A stretch of 64,000 nt of DNA. Source: Brucella anthropi_A. GTDB lineage: Bacteria > Pseudomonadota > Alphaproteobacteria > Rhizobiales > Rhizobiaceae. Below, piece by piece: positions 8,894 through 16,757 of this stretch. Position 1 is the stretch's first letter. Each line of letters starts with the position of its first letter. The stretch lies in assembly GCF_046630315.1 (NCBI RefSeq), contig NZ_LQBD01000016.1:15703-79702 (forward strand), read 5' to 3'. The position numbers were made by a program, and so were the translations under genes. The notes beneath the pieces were generated by a model that was not told the DNA's origin, made no database searches, and was given only the letters and a program-made list of their open reading frames with translations.

Positions 8894-8999
8894 TAGAGCG
8901 GTTCCTGTTTTAGCAGAATCGCCGGAACCGCTCTAACTATTTGTTTTGTCGCATTTGCCTCACGCAAAACCGTTTCACACTTTTGCTGGAAATGCTCTA
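8894..8999. repeat. Intergenic palindromic repeat element, copy A
   Basis: A 106-bp element running from TAGAGCGGTTCC to GGAAATGCTCTA. It contains a GAGCGGTTCC / GGAACCGCTC hairpin and then a segment with CGCAAAACCGTTTCACAC. A second copy of 105 bp lies in the opposite orientation at 41056-41160 and matches it closely. The last three bases (8997-8999) are the stop codon of ndvA on the minus strand. This looks like a dispersed non-coding repeat of the REP/mosaic-element kind. Confidence 0.85.
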
Positions 9000-10790
9000 G
9001 CCAACGGCACCCTTGGACGGGAAGGGCATGACATTACTGCCCTCGACAGGTTTGGGTGCCTTGTCTTCCAGTTTCAGGCCGCCGGCACGGAGAAGGTCGG
9101 TAAAGCGGCCGCCGCGTGCGGCAAGTTCATCGAAGCTGCCGCTTTCGACCAGATGCCCCTTGTCCATGAACAGGACCAGATCGGCCGAACGAACCGTCGA
9201 AAGACGGTGCGCAATGATGAAGGTCGTGCGGTTGTGGCTGAGGTCGTCCACCGCCTGCTTCACCTTTTCCTCGGTTTCGACGTCAAGCGCACTGGTGGCT
9301 TCGTCAAGAACGAGGATAGGCGAGTCCTTCAGGATTGCTCGTGCAATTGCAAGGCGCTGACGTTCACCGCCTGAAAGCTGTGAGCCGCGTTCGCCAACGA
9401 CCGTATCGTAGCCATCGCTCTTCGCCAGAATGAAATCATGGGCTGCGGCTGCGCGGGCTGCGGCATGGACTTCGTCATGCGTTGCATTTTCACGGCCGAC
9501 GCGGATGTTCTCTTCGACCGAGCGATTGAACAGACCCGCATCCTGAAAGACGGTTGCAATGGCATGACGCAGCGAGCGGCGGCTGACGGTACGCGTATCC
9601 GTTCCGTCAATCATGATGCGGCCGGCTGCCGGATCGAAGACACGCTGCAACAGATTGATGAGCGTGGTCTTGCCTGCACCGGTCGGGCCGACAATAGCCA
9701 CGGTCTGCCCCGGCTTGATTTCAAAGGACACGTCGTAGACGCCCTGGCCGGAGTTCGGAAACTCGAAAGTAACATTGTCGAAAACGATGTCACCCTGAAC
9801 GTCGGTCAGGTCCGAAACGTTCTGCGGTTCCTGACGGTCAGCCGTGGCGTCTTCCATCTGGAAGAATTCCTCAAGCTTTGCGCGCGCCGTGACCGTCTGG
9901 TTGATGAATGCGCTGATCTGGTCGAGGCGACCGATCATCAGCTGTGCAAAGCCGATAAAAGCAATCACGTCGCCGACGCGCATCTGCCCCTTGGTGACAA
10001 AATAGGCACCGAGAACGAGAACCACCACCATCGAAAACGTCGATGCCATGCGGTTCAGACCATTGGCAAGCGCCCACCAGTTGAGAACCGGAAACTGTGC
10101 TTTCTCAAGATTCTTCGCATAATCGCGCAGAGATTGCGTTTCCGAGGCGATGCGATTGTAGCTTTGCACGACCGAAACATTGCTGATCGTGTCGCTCACA
10201 TGTTCAAACAGTTTATGGTGGTGCTTTTCGACGGCGGTTTGACCATCCTTGGTCTTGCGCATCACGAGCTGGCCGATCATCACATAGATGACGCCAAGCA
10301 CGATCAGCACCAGCGACATGCGCATATCCATGTTCATCGCGACGGGAATGAGCGTCGCCAGCGCCACGATGGTCGTCAGATGCTGGCGCATGAATTCGAG
10401 CCAGAGCGTGAAGAGCGAATCCGTTGCGCGGATCAGCGTATGGAGCGCATTGGAGGTGCCGCGCTTCTGATGCCACGAAAGCGGCATGGTGATGAGACGC
10501 TCATAGGAATCGATCATCACACCCAGACGGCGGCGATGTGCAAGGCGGTCAGCCCCCCTTGCCACGAAGACTGCGGCAACAATGTTGAAACCGCCAAGGG
10601 CTGCCCACATTGCAAGGGGCGAGAAAATATCGCCCTTGTCGGAGATGGCCTGAATGACCCGGCCGAACAGAATGGGTTCGGCAAGTGTGACCAGGGCAAC
10701 CAGGACACTCGCGACACACATGGTTATCGTCGCGGTCTTCTCGACCGCAAGGTATTCCATGGCTCGCCAGTAGATTTTGAGCAATGACAC
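8997..10790 (-). CDS. ndvA: Cyclic beta-1,2-glucan ABC exporter, ATP-binding/permease protein
   Basis: A 597-residue fused ABC exporter. The N-terminal half has about six membrane segments, beginning with MSLLKIYWRAMEYLAVEK. The C-terminal ATPase has a Walker A motif GPTGAGKT, signature LSGGERQR and Walker B ILVLDEATSALD. The N-terminal sequence and length match NdvA/ChvA/Cgt, which moves cyclic beta-1,2-glucan from cytoplasm to periplasm and is needed for osmoadaptation and host interaction in Rhizobium, Agrobacterium and Brucella. The glucan synthase gene is not in this window. The TAG stop is the terminal CTA of repeat copy A. The gene runs divergently from the pseudouridine synthase gene. 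Confidence 0.93.
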   Translation of the reverse strand: MSLLKIYWRAMEYLAVEKTATITMCVASVLVALVTLAEPILFGRVIQAISDKGDIFSPLAMWAALGGFNIVAAVFVARGADRLAHRRRLGVMIDSYERLITMPLSWHQKRGTSNALHTLIRATDSLFTLWLEFMRQHLTTIVALATLIPVAMNMDMRMSLVLIVLGVIYVMIGQLVMRKTKDGQTAVEKHHHKLFEHVSDTISNVSVVQSYNRIASETQSLRDYAKNLEKAQFPVLNWWALANGLNRMASTFSMVVVLVLGAYFVTKGQMRVGDVIAFIGFAQLMIGRLDQISAFINQTVTARAKLEEFFQMEDATADRQEPQNVSDLTDVQGDIVFDNVTFEFPNSGQGVYDVSFEIKPGQTVAIVGPTGAGKTTLINLLQRVFDPAAGRIMIDGTDTRTVSRRSLRHAIATVFQDAGLFNRSVEENIRVGRENATHDEVHAAARAAAAHDFILAKSDGYDTVVGERGSQLSGGERQRLAIARAILKDSPILVLDEATSALDVETEEKVKQAVDDLSHNRTTFIIAHRLSTVRSADLVLFMDKGHLVESGSFDELAARGGRFTDLLRAGGLKLEDKAPKPVEGSNVMPFPSKGAVG

Positions 10791-11107
10791 TTTCGCACTC
10801 CCGCTCGTTCTATTTCACGGGACTAAATGGTATAGACCCGTTGTTCTATCAATATCTGATGGCGGCAAGAAGTGGCGATTGGGTGTCAAGAGCGACCATA
10901 AATTAAAAACGTGTGTAACCGAGTGTGAAGATTCCCCGGTCGAAACCGAATTCTTTAGTGGATGCTGGAGCGGTTTAGGCCAAAGCAGCCAAATTGAAGT
11001 TTCGCGGATTTCTGCCTAGCAATCGCCGGCACTCGCGTCTATTGACTGGAACGAGCAATCGGCGCGCGCATGCGTGCCGTATCAGGATGCATTGATCGGG
11101 TTTCTCC
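10791..11107. other. Divergent intergenic region ndvA / rluC-like
   Basis: About 317 bases between two divergent starts, moderately AT-rich and with no convincing ORF. It must hold both promoters, but no clear -35/-10 pair, operator palindrome or structured leader could be assigned by eye. Confidence 0.5.
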
Positions 11108-12088
11108 ATGGCAGGCGTAGAACAGAAGATTGTGGATACAGGCGAAGCGGGCATGCGGCTCGATCGCTGGTTCAAGGTCCATTATCCGGGATTGGGTTTC
11201 GGCCACTTGCAAAAACTTCTGCGATCGGGCCAAATACGCATCGATGGCTCTCGGGCAAAGGCCGATACACGTATTCAGGCCGGCCAGACTGTTCGCATTC
11301 CGCCTCTTGGTGTCGATGAAAAGGCAACGGGGCCGGTGACGGCGCGGACAATCCGCAGCCAGCAGGATGGCGACGTCCTTTCGCAGATGCTTCTCTATGA
11401 AGATCCGAAGGTTTTTGTTTTCAACAAGCCCGCAGGGCTCGCCGTGCAGGGTGGTTCAGGCGTATCGCGACATGTGGACGGCATGCTGGAAGCTTGGCGC
11501 AACAAGAAGGGCGAAAAGCCGCGCCTTGTGCATCGTATCGACCGTGACACATCGGGTGTTCTCGTCGTCGCTCGCACGCGGGGCGCGGCTCAGGCCTTAA
11601 CTGCGGCTTTCCGGGAACGCGATACGAAAAAGACATACTGGGCCCTGGTGAAGGGTGTTCCGCGCAAGCGCGAGGACAAGATTTCCACATGGCTGGTTAG
11701 GGAACAGACACCGGACGGCGACAAGATGCGGGTCTGCCAGCATGGCGAACCTGATTCCGACCATGCGGTGTCCTACTATCGCATCATCGAGAAGGCGGGA
11801 AACAACCTGACATGGCTCGAAATGGAGCCATATACCGGCAGAACCCATCAGCTGCGCGTGCATGCGGCCTATATCGGTCATCCTATCATTGGTGATCCCA
11901 AATATTTCGAGGCAGACCAGAACTGGGAATTTCCGGGCGGGATACAAAAGCGCCTGCATCTTCATGCGCGTCGCATTCGCATTCCGAACCCGTCAGGCGG
12001 CATTATCGATGTAACGGCGCCGTTGCCGCCGCATATGGTGCAGTCGTGGAATCTGCTCGGCTTCGATGAGGAAAGCGCGGAAGATTAA
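11108..12088 (+). CDS. RluC/RluD-family RNA pseudouridine synthase
   Basis: A 326-residue pseudouridine synthase. An N-terminal S4 RNA-binding domain (GMRLDRWFKVHYPGL...LQKLLRSGQIRIDG) precedes the RluA-type catalytic domain, with the catalytic-aspartate motif HRIDRDTSGVLVVA and later EPYTGRTHQLRVH. The architecture matches RluC, which modifies uridines 955, 2504 and 2580 of 23S rRNA; RluD has a similar layout, so rRNA position specificity is an inference. It is followed two bases later by a transporter gene. Confidence 0.92.
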   Translation: MAGVEQKIVDTGEAGMRLDRWFKVHYPGLGFGHLQKLLRSGQIRIDGSRAKADTRIQAGQTVRIPPLGVDEKATGPVTARTIRSQQDGDVLSQMLLYEDPKVFVFNKPAGLAVQGGSGVSRHVDGMLEAWRNKKGEKPRLVHRIDRDTSGVLVVARTRGAAQALTAAFRERDTKKTYWALVKGVPRKREDKISTWLVREQTPDGDKMRVCQHGEPDSDHAVSYYRIIEKAGNNLTWLEMEPYTGRTHQLRVHAAYIGHPIIGDPKYFEADQNWEFPGGIQKRLHLHARRIRIPNPSGGIIDVTAPLPPHMVQSWNLLGFDEESAED

Positions 12089-12090
12089 AA

Positions 12091-13014
12091 ATGTCAGGCG
12101 AGGCGGGGGGATCGTCCGAAGGACGAGTTTCGTTCGATGGGCTGGCCATCGTGCTGGTCATGTTCATCATGTTCAGCTGGGGGCTCAATCAGGTTGCCAT
12201 CAAGATCGGCAATCGGGGGTTCAATCCGATGCTGATGGCATCGGGGCGGGCTGCACTTGGCGGTTTATGCGTCTTTCTCTGGTGTTACTGGCGTCGTATT
12301 CCGCTTTTCAATAAGGATGGCACGCTCGCGGCCGGTATAGCCGCCGGCATGCTGTTCGGCAGTGAATTCGTTCTGATTTTTCTGGCGATGGAGCTGACGA
12401 GCGTGGGGCGCGTCACGCTCATGATGAATGTCATGCCGTTCTGGGTCGCTATCGGCAGTCACTTCCTTTTGGGAGAACGGATGTCTGTCCGTGCCTTCAT
12501 TGGTATGTGCATCGCCTTTATGGGGGTATTTCTGGTCTTTTCCGATCATGTCAGCCGACCGGGACCGTATGCAATCTATGGCGATTTGCTTGCGCTGGTG
12601 TCGGGTGTGTTGTGGGGGCTTACCACGCTGGTCATCAAGCGCACACGCCTTGCCTATACGGCGCCCGAAAAGACACTTCTTTATCAACTCGTCGTCGCGG
12701 CTCTGGTGCCGCTGCCATTCATCTCGTTGAATGGTCCGCTGCTTCGCAGCCCGGATGCCTTATCCCTATCGGCCTTTCTCTTTCAGGCGATATTCGTGGT
12801 TGCCTTCACCTATCCGCTCTGGTTCTGGATGGTGCGCCGATATCCTGCATCGAAGCTGTCGAATTTTGCGTTTCTTACGCCTGCATTCGGGGTGTTACTG
12901 AGCGGTCTGATCCTCAATGAGCCTCTGGGCTGGAAAATCTTTGCGGCTCTTGCGTTGATCGGTTGCGGACTGATGATTATCAACAAACCGGCAAAGGTCT
13001 CCAACGCCCGATGA
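12091..13014 (+). CDS. EamA/DMT-family membrane transporter
   Basis: A 307-residue integral membrane protein of about ten helices made of two EamA repeats, typical of the drug/metabolite transporter superfamily. It starts near FSWGLNQVAIKIGNRGFNPM and ends in NEPLGWKIFAALALIGCGLMIINK, the repeated family pattern. The substrate is unknown. GGAAG precedes the ATG, and the stop overlaps the next gene's ATG by four bases, suggesting co-transcription with the HAD phosphatase. Confidence 0.9.
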   Translation: MSGEAGGSSEGRVSFDGLAIVLVMFIMFSWGLNQVAIKIGNRGFNPMLMASGRAALGGLCVFLWCYWRRIPLFNKDGTLAAGIAAGMLFGSEFVLIFLAMELTSVGRVTLMMNVMPFWVAIGSHFLLGERMSVRAFIGMCIAFMGVFLVFSDHVSRPGPYAIYGDLLALVSGVLWGLTTLVIKRTRLAYTAPEKTLLYQLVVAALVPLPFISLNGPLLRSPDALSLSAFLFQAIFVVAFTYPLWFWMVRRYPASKLSNFAFLTPAFGVLLSGLILNEPLGWKIFAALALIGCGLMIINKPAKVSNAR

Positions 13015-13682
13015 AACTGGTCCTTTTCGATTGCGACGGAACGCTGGTCGACAGCGGTGATTTCATTCACAGATGCATGGCAACCAGCTTTGCCGATGCT
13101 GGCCTGGAACCGCCTGCAATCGAGGAAACGCATTCGATCATCGGCCTGTCGCTGCATCTGGCCATTGCCAAACTTTTGAAGCGCGAACCGGACGAGCAGG
13201 TGCATTGGCTGACGCAGCGCTACAAGGAAAATTTTGTCATGTTGCGACAGGCGCCCGATTTTGCCGAGCCGCTCTATGATGGAATCCTGCCGCTTTTGAT
13301 CGAACTTGGAGCGAGAGACGATCTTCTGCTCGGTATCGTGACCGGAAAGTCCCAACGTGGCGTTCGCTCTGTTTTCGAGCGGCACGGCATCGGGCATCAT
13401 TTCGCGGTGACGCGGACCGCTGACGATTGCCCGTCAAAGCCGCATCCGGCCATGGTGCTTGAATCCTGCGCGGAAATGGGGATAGAACCCAGCCGAACGA
13501 TTGTCATCGGCGATGCCGTTTATGATATGCAGATGGCCCGCTCGGCCGGTGCCGTGGCGGCGGGCGTCTCCTGGGGGTATCATAACAGACAGGGATTGAT
13601 AGAAGCTGGCGCCCATCACATTCTGGAAGCGCCATCCGAACTCCATGCGTTGCTGCACGGCATGGACGAAGAGTTTCTCTGA
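13011..13682 (+). CDS. HAD-superfamily phosphatase
   Basis: A 223-residue haloacid-dehalogenase-type phosphatase. The nucleophile motif I is LVLFDCDGTLVDSGD, motif II is in LGIVTGKSQRG, and motif IV is IVIGDAVYDMQMARSAG. It resembles phosphoglycolate-phosphatase-like enzymes, but the substrate is not known; a separate gph lies at 18561. ATG 13011 is chosen because it begins the HAD core and overlaps the upstream stop by four bases. It is followed 47 bases later by the ATP12 factor. Confidence 0.9.
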   Translation: MKLVLFDCDGTLVDSGDFIHRCMATSFADAGLEPPAIEETHSIIGLSLHLAIAKLLKREPDEQVHWLTQRYKENFVMLRQAPDFAEPLYDGILPLLIELGARDDLLLGIVTGKSQRGVRSVFERHGIGHHFAVTRTADDCPSKPHPAMVLESCAEMGIEPSRTIVIGDAVYDMQMARSAGAVAAGVSWGYHNRQGLIEAGAHHILEAPSELHALLHGMDEEFL

Positions 13683-13729
13683 CTGTCGAGCCTTCCTGCC
13701 GGGACAGCGATACAGAACTGGATAAATCT

Positions 13730-14512
13730 ATGCGTGATATTTTGAGCGATCTTGAAGCGGGAAAGCATCTTTCGGACGAAAATCCCATTGTGCGAGCGCA
13801 AAAACAGATGCTGGCGCAATTGCCAAAACGTTTCTACGAAAAAGCAGAAGTTGCAGAAATTGACGGCGGTTTTGCCGTCCATCTGGACGCTCGCCCGGTC
13901 AAGACACCTGCACGAAATCTTCTGCTGTTGCCGACCCGGATGGCCGCCCAGATATTGGCGGATGAATTCGCGGCTCAGGAAAAGGTCATCGATCCCGGCA
14001 AGATGCCCGCAACACGGCTCGTCAATACGGCGATCGATGGCATTGCACAGGATCCGCAAGCGGTATTCGAGGATATTCTGCGTTTTGCCGGCACGGACAT
14101 GCTGTGCTATCGCGCCGATAGTCCACAGGAACTCGTTTCCCGCCAGACACGGCAGTGGGACCCGCTGATCGACTGGATGGAAGGGCTTGGCGCCCGTTTT
14201 TCACTCGCGGAAGGTGTGATGCATATCGAACAGCCGCGAGAAGCGATAGCGGCATTCGGCGTTCATCTGGCTGCTTTCAAGGATCCGATTGCGCTGGCCT
14301 CGCTGCATACGATGACGACATTGACGGGGTCGGCGATTATCGCGCTTGCCATCGCGAAGGGCGAAGTCAGCGCAGAACAAGGCTGGAATCTGGCCCATAT
14401 CGATGAGGATTGGACTATCGAGCATTGGGGATCGGACGCGGAAGCCGTGGAGCGGCGCAAGAACCGCGAAATCGAAATGATGATGGCCGCCCGCGTGCTC
14501 AAGGCACTTTAA
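13730..14512 (+). CDS. ATP12-family F1 ATP synthase assembly chaperone
   Basis: A 260-residue homologue of mitochondrial Atp12p, which binds the F1 alpha subunit before assembly. Homologues occur in alphaproteobacteria. The conserved segments KRFYEKAEV...FAVHLDARPVKTPARN, EFAAQEKVIDPGKMPATRLVNTAID and DMLCYRAD are visible, and the C-terminal part has the usual LTGSAIIALA. No signal peptide is seen, so it should be cytoplasmic. Bidirectional terminator 14541-14572 separates it from the convergent glnA. Confidence 0.92.
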   Translation: MRDILSDLEAGKHLSDENPIVRAQKQMLAQLPKRFYEKAEVAEIDGGFAVHLDARPVKTPARNLLLLPTRMAAQILADEFAAQEKVIDPGKMPATRLVNTAIDGIAQDPQAVFEDILRFAGTDMLCYRADSPQELVSRQTRQWDPLIDWMEGLGARFSLAEGVMHIEQPREAIAAFGVHLAAFKDPIALASLHTMTTLTGSAIIALAIAKGEVSAEQGWNLAHIDEDWTIEHWGSDAEAVERRKNREIEMMMAARVLKAL

Positions 14513-14540
14513 ATATCAGGCCTATGGCATTGTTCTAATG

Positions 14541-14572
14541 AAGAAACCCCGGCAATGCCGGGGTTTCTTTTT
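14541..14572. terminator. Bidirectional intrinsic terminator
   Basis: Inverted repeat AAGAAACCCCGGC / GCCGGGGTTTCTT with a 3-base loop and a T-run to 14572. It lies between the convergent ATP12-factor gene and glnA and can serve both. Confidence 0.88.
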
Positions 14573-14658
14573 GCGCGCAATCATCAGATGTTGCGCGTCG
14601 TTCCCCTCGGTGAAAACAAAAGAAACCGCACGGACGGATTAGCGCCCGCGCTTTTTTC

Positions 14659-16068
14659 TTAAACCGAGTAGTACATGTCGTACTCGATCGGATGCGGCGT
14701 TGTTTCGTAACGCATCACTTCGGCCATCTTGAGTTCGATGAAGCTGTCGATCTGATCGTCGTCGAACACGCCGCCAGCCTTGAGGAATTCGCGATCCTTG
14801 TCGAGCGATTGCAGGGCTTCGCGCAGCGAACCGCAGACGGTCGGGATTTTCTTCAGTTCCTTGGCAGGCAGATCATAAAGATCCTTGTCCATGGCCTGGC
14901 CTGGATGAATCTTGTTCTTGATGCCGTCGAGGCCAGCCATCAGCAGGGCGGCAAAGCACAGATAGGGATTTGCAGCCGGATCGGGGAAGCGAACTTCCAG
15001 GCGCTTGGACTTCGGCGAATTGCCGAACGGAATGCGGCACGAAGCCGAACGGTTGCGAGCCGAATAAGCAAGCAGAACCGGAGCTTCGTAACCCGGAACC
15101 AGACGCTTGTAGGAATTGGTCGTCGGGTTGGTGAAGGCATTCACGGCCTTGGCGTGCTTGATGACGCCGCCGATGAAGTACAGGCAGTTTTCCGACAGGC
15201 CGGCATATTCATTGCCTGCGAAGGTCGGCTTGCCTTCTTTCCAGATCGAGAAGTGCACGTGCATGCCCGACCCATTGTCACCGAAGATCGGCTTCGGCAT
15301 GAAGGTTGCCGTCTTGCCATAGGCATTGGCGACCTGATGCACGACATATTTCTGGATCTGCATCTTGTCGGCGTTGCGGACCAGCGTGTCGAACTTGACG
15401 CCGAGTTCGTGCTGCGCGGCAGCCACTTCGTGGTGATGCTTTTCGACCGTGACGCCCATTTCGGTCAGAACGGTCAGCATTTCCGAGCGCATGTCCTGCG
15501 CGCTGTCGATTGGCGGAACCGGGAAATAGCCGCCCTTGACACGGGGACGGTGGCCGAGATTGCCGGTTTCATATTCGGTGTCGTCGTTCGACGGCAGTTC
15601 GGTCGAGTCGAGTTTGAAACCCGTATTGTATGGGTCTGCCTTGTACTTGACGTCGTCGAAGACAAAGAATTCGGCTTCCGGGCCGACATAGACCGTATCA
15701 CCGATGCCGAGCGACTTCATATAGGCTTCGGCTTTCTTTGCGGTCGTGCGTGGATCGCGGCCATAGGCTTCGCCCGATACCGGGTCGAGGATGTCACAGA
15801 AAATCACAAGCGTGGACTGAGCGAAGAATGGATCGATATGGGCCGTCGTCGGATCAGGCATCAGAACCATGTCGGATTCATTGATTGCCTTCCAGCCGGC
15901 GATGGAGGAGCCGTCGAACATCACGCCGTCGACAAACATGTCTTCGTCGACGAGGCCGATATCCATCGTAACGTGCTGCAATTTGCCCTTCGGGTCGGTG
16001 AAGCGAAGGTCGACAAACTTGATGTCGTTGTCTTTGATCTGTTTGAGAATATCGTTGGCAGTCGTCAT
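14659..16068 (-). CDS. glnA: Type I glutamine synthetase
   Basis: A 469-residue GSI, which makes glutamine from glutamate, ammonia and ATP as a dodecamer. The N-terminal beta-grasp domain begins near FVDLRFTDPKGKLQHVT. Catalytic motifs MFDGSSIAGW, VGPEAEFFVFD, GNGSGMHVHFS and NRSASCRIP are intact. The adenylylation site, Tyr398 in DKDLYDLP, is present, so GlnE-type control is likely. It lies 44 bases after glnB on the same strand and shares its sigma54-type promoter at 16512-16527. Confidence 0.97.
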   Translation of the reverse strand: MTTANDILKQIKDNDIKFVDLRFTDPKGKLQHVTMDIGLVDEDMFVDGVMFDGSSIAGWKAINESDMVLMPDPTTAHIDPFFAQSTLVIFCDILDPVSGEAYGRDPRTTAKKAEAYMKSLGIGDTVYVGPEAEFFVFDDVKYKADPYNTGFKLDSTELPSNDDTEYETGNLGHRPRVKGGYFPVPPIDSAQDMRSEMLTVLTEMGVTVEKHHHEVAAAQHELGVKFDTLVRNADKMQIQKYVVHQVANAYGKTATFMPKPIFGDNGSGMHVHFSIWKEGKPTFAGNEYAGLSENCLYFIGGVIKHAKAVNAFTNPTTNSYKRLVPGYEAPVLLAYSARNRSASCRIPFGNSPKSKRLEVRFPDPAANPYLCFAALLMAGLDGIKNKIHPGQAMDKDLYDLPAKELKKIPTVCGSLREALQSLDKDREFLKAGGVFDDDQIDSFIELKMAEVMRYETTPHPIEYDMYYSV

Positions 16069-16112
16069 TTTAATTCCCTGTTTGCGCGACGATGGATTGT
16101 ACGCAGGTCTTG

Positions 16113-16451
16113 TCAGATGGCATCCACGCCGGATTCACCGGTACGGATACGGATAACTTCTTCGATGTTGGAGACGAAAATCTTGCCATCGCCGATGCGT
16201 CCCGTCTGGGCAGCCTTGCGGATGGCTTCGATAGCGCTGTCCACGGTTTCGTCTGCGACGATGACTTCAACTTTCACCTTGGGAAGAAAGTCGACGACAT
16301 ATTCGGCGCCGCGGTAAAGCTCGGTATGACCTTTCTGTCGTCCAAAGCCCTTGGCTTCGATGACAGTGATCCCCTGCAAGCCGACTTCCTGAAGGGCTTC
16401 CTTCACTTCATCCAGCTTAAAGGGCTTAATGATGGCTTCGATCTTTTTCAT
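16113..16451 (-). CDS. glnB: Nitrogen regulatory protein P-II
   Basis: A 112-residue P-II signal protein that senses 2-oxoglutarate and ATP/ADP and controls glutamine synthetase adenylylation and NtrB. The start at 16451 gives MKKIEAIIKPFKLDEVKEAL, the canonical N-terminus; the open frame extends further left without ribosome-site support. The T-loop has the uridylylation residue Tyr51 (TELYRGAEY), and the C-terminal signature (GDGKIFVSNIEEVIRIRTGE) is intact. The glnB-glnA order marks this as the GlnB rather than the GlnK paralogue. Confidence 0.96.
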   Translation of the reverse strand: MKKIEAIIKPFKLDEVKEALQEVGLQGITVIEAKGFGRQKGHTELYRGAEYVVDFLPKVKVEVIVADETVDSAIEAIRKAAQTGRIGDGKIFVSNIEEVIRIRTGESGVDAI

Positions 16452-16511
16452 CAGAGAATGGTCTCCGCTCTTCTTCGGAAAAGGGCATCGTGCCCGCTTC
16501 ACCAGTACAGA

Positions 16512-16527
16512 AGCATGAAGTGTGCCA
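16512..16527 (-). promoter_or_regulatory. Candidate sigma54 (RpoN) promoter of glnB-glnA
   Basis: On the minus strand the sequence TGGCACACTTCATGCT has the -24 GG and -12 GC with the required 12-base register (consensus TGGCACG-N4-TTGCA). It lies about 60 bases upstream of the glnB ATG, giving a short leader. Sigma54/NtrC control of glnBA is well established in rhizobia. No clear NtrC site could be picked out by eye further upstream. Confidence 0.65.
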
Positions 16528-16757
16528 GTTTGAGGTCCTGTGTGAATTTTCTTCGATTTCACTCATCCGCGCGCACAGTGGCACTATTAACAACGCTTGT
16601 GCAAGCGGGAGTCTGCAAGTGAACAATGAAATCGGGTCTGTGGTCCTGATGGGTCTGGCTAAAAATTAGTCATATTGCATTAAAACAGGGCAGGCTTGCA
16701 TAAAGTCCGGTGGCGCGTATTTAATCATGGCCGGTAGCCGTGTTGAAAAGGGACGCG

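Noticed and set aside
14692..16317. A 541-codon open frame on the plus strand opposite glnA and glnB
   Set aside because: It is antisense to two well-conserved genes; the open frame follows from high GC codon usage and has no family pattern.
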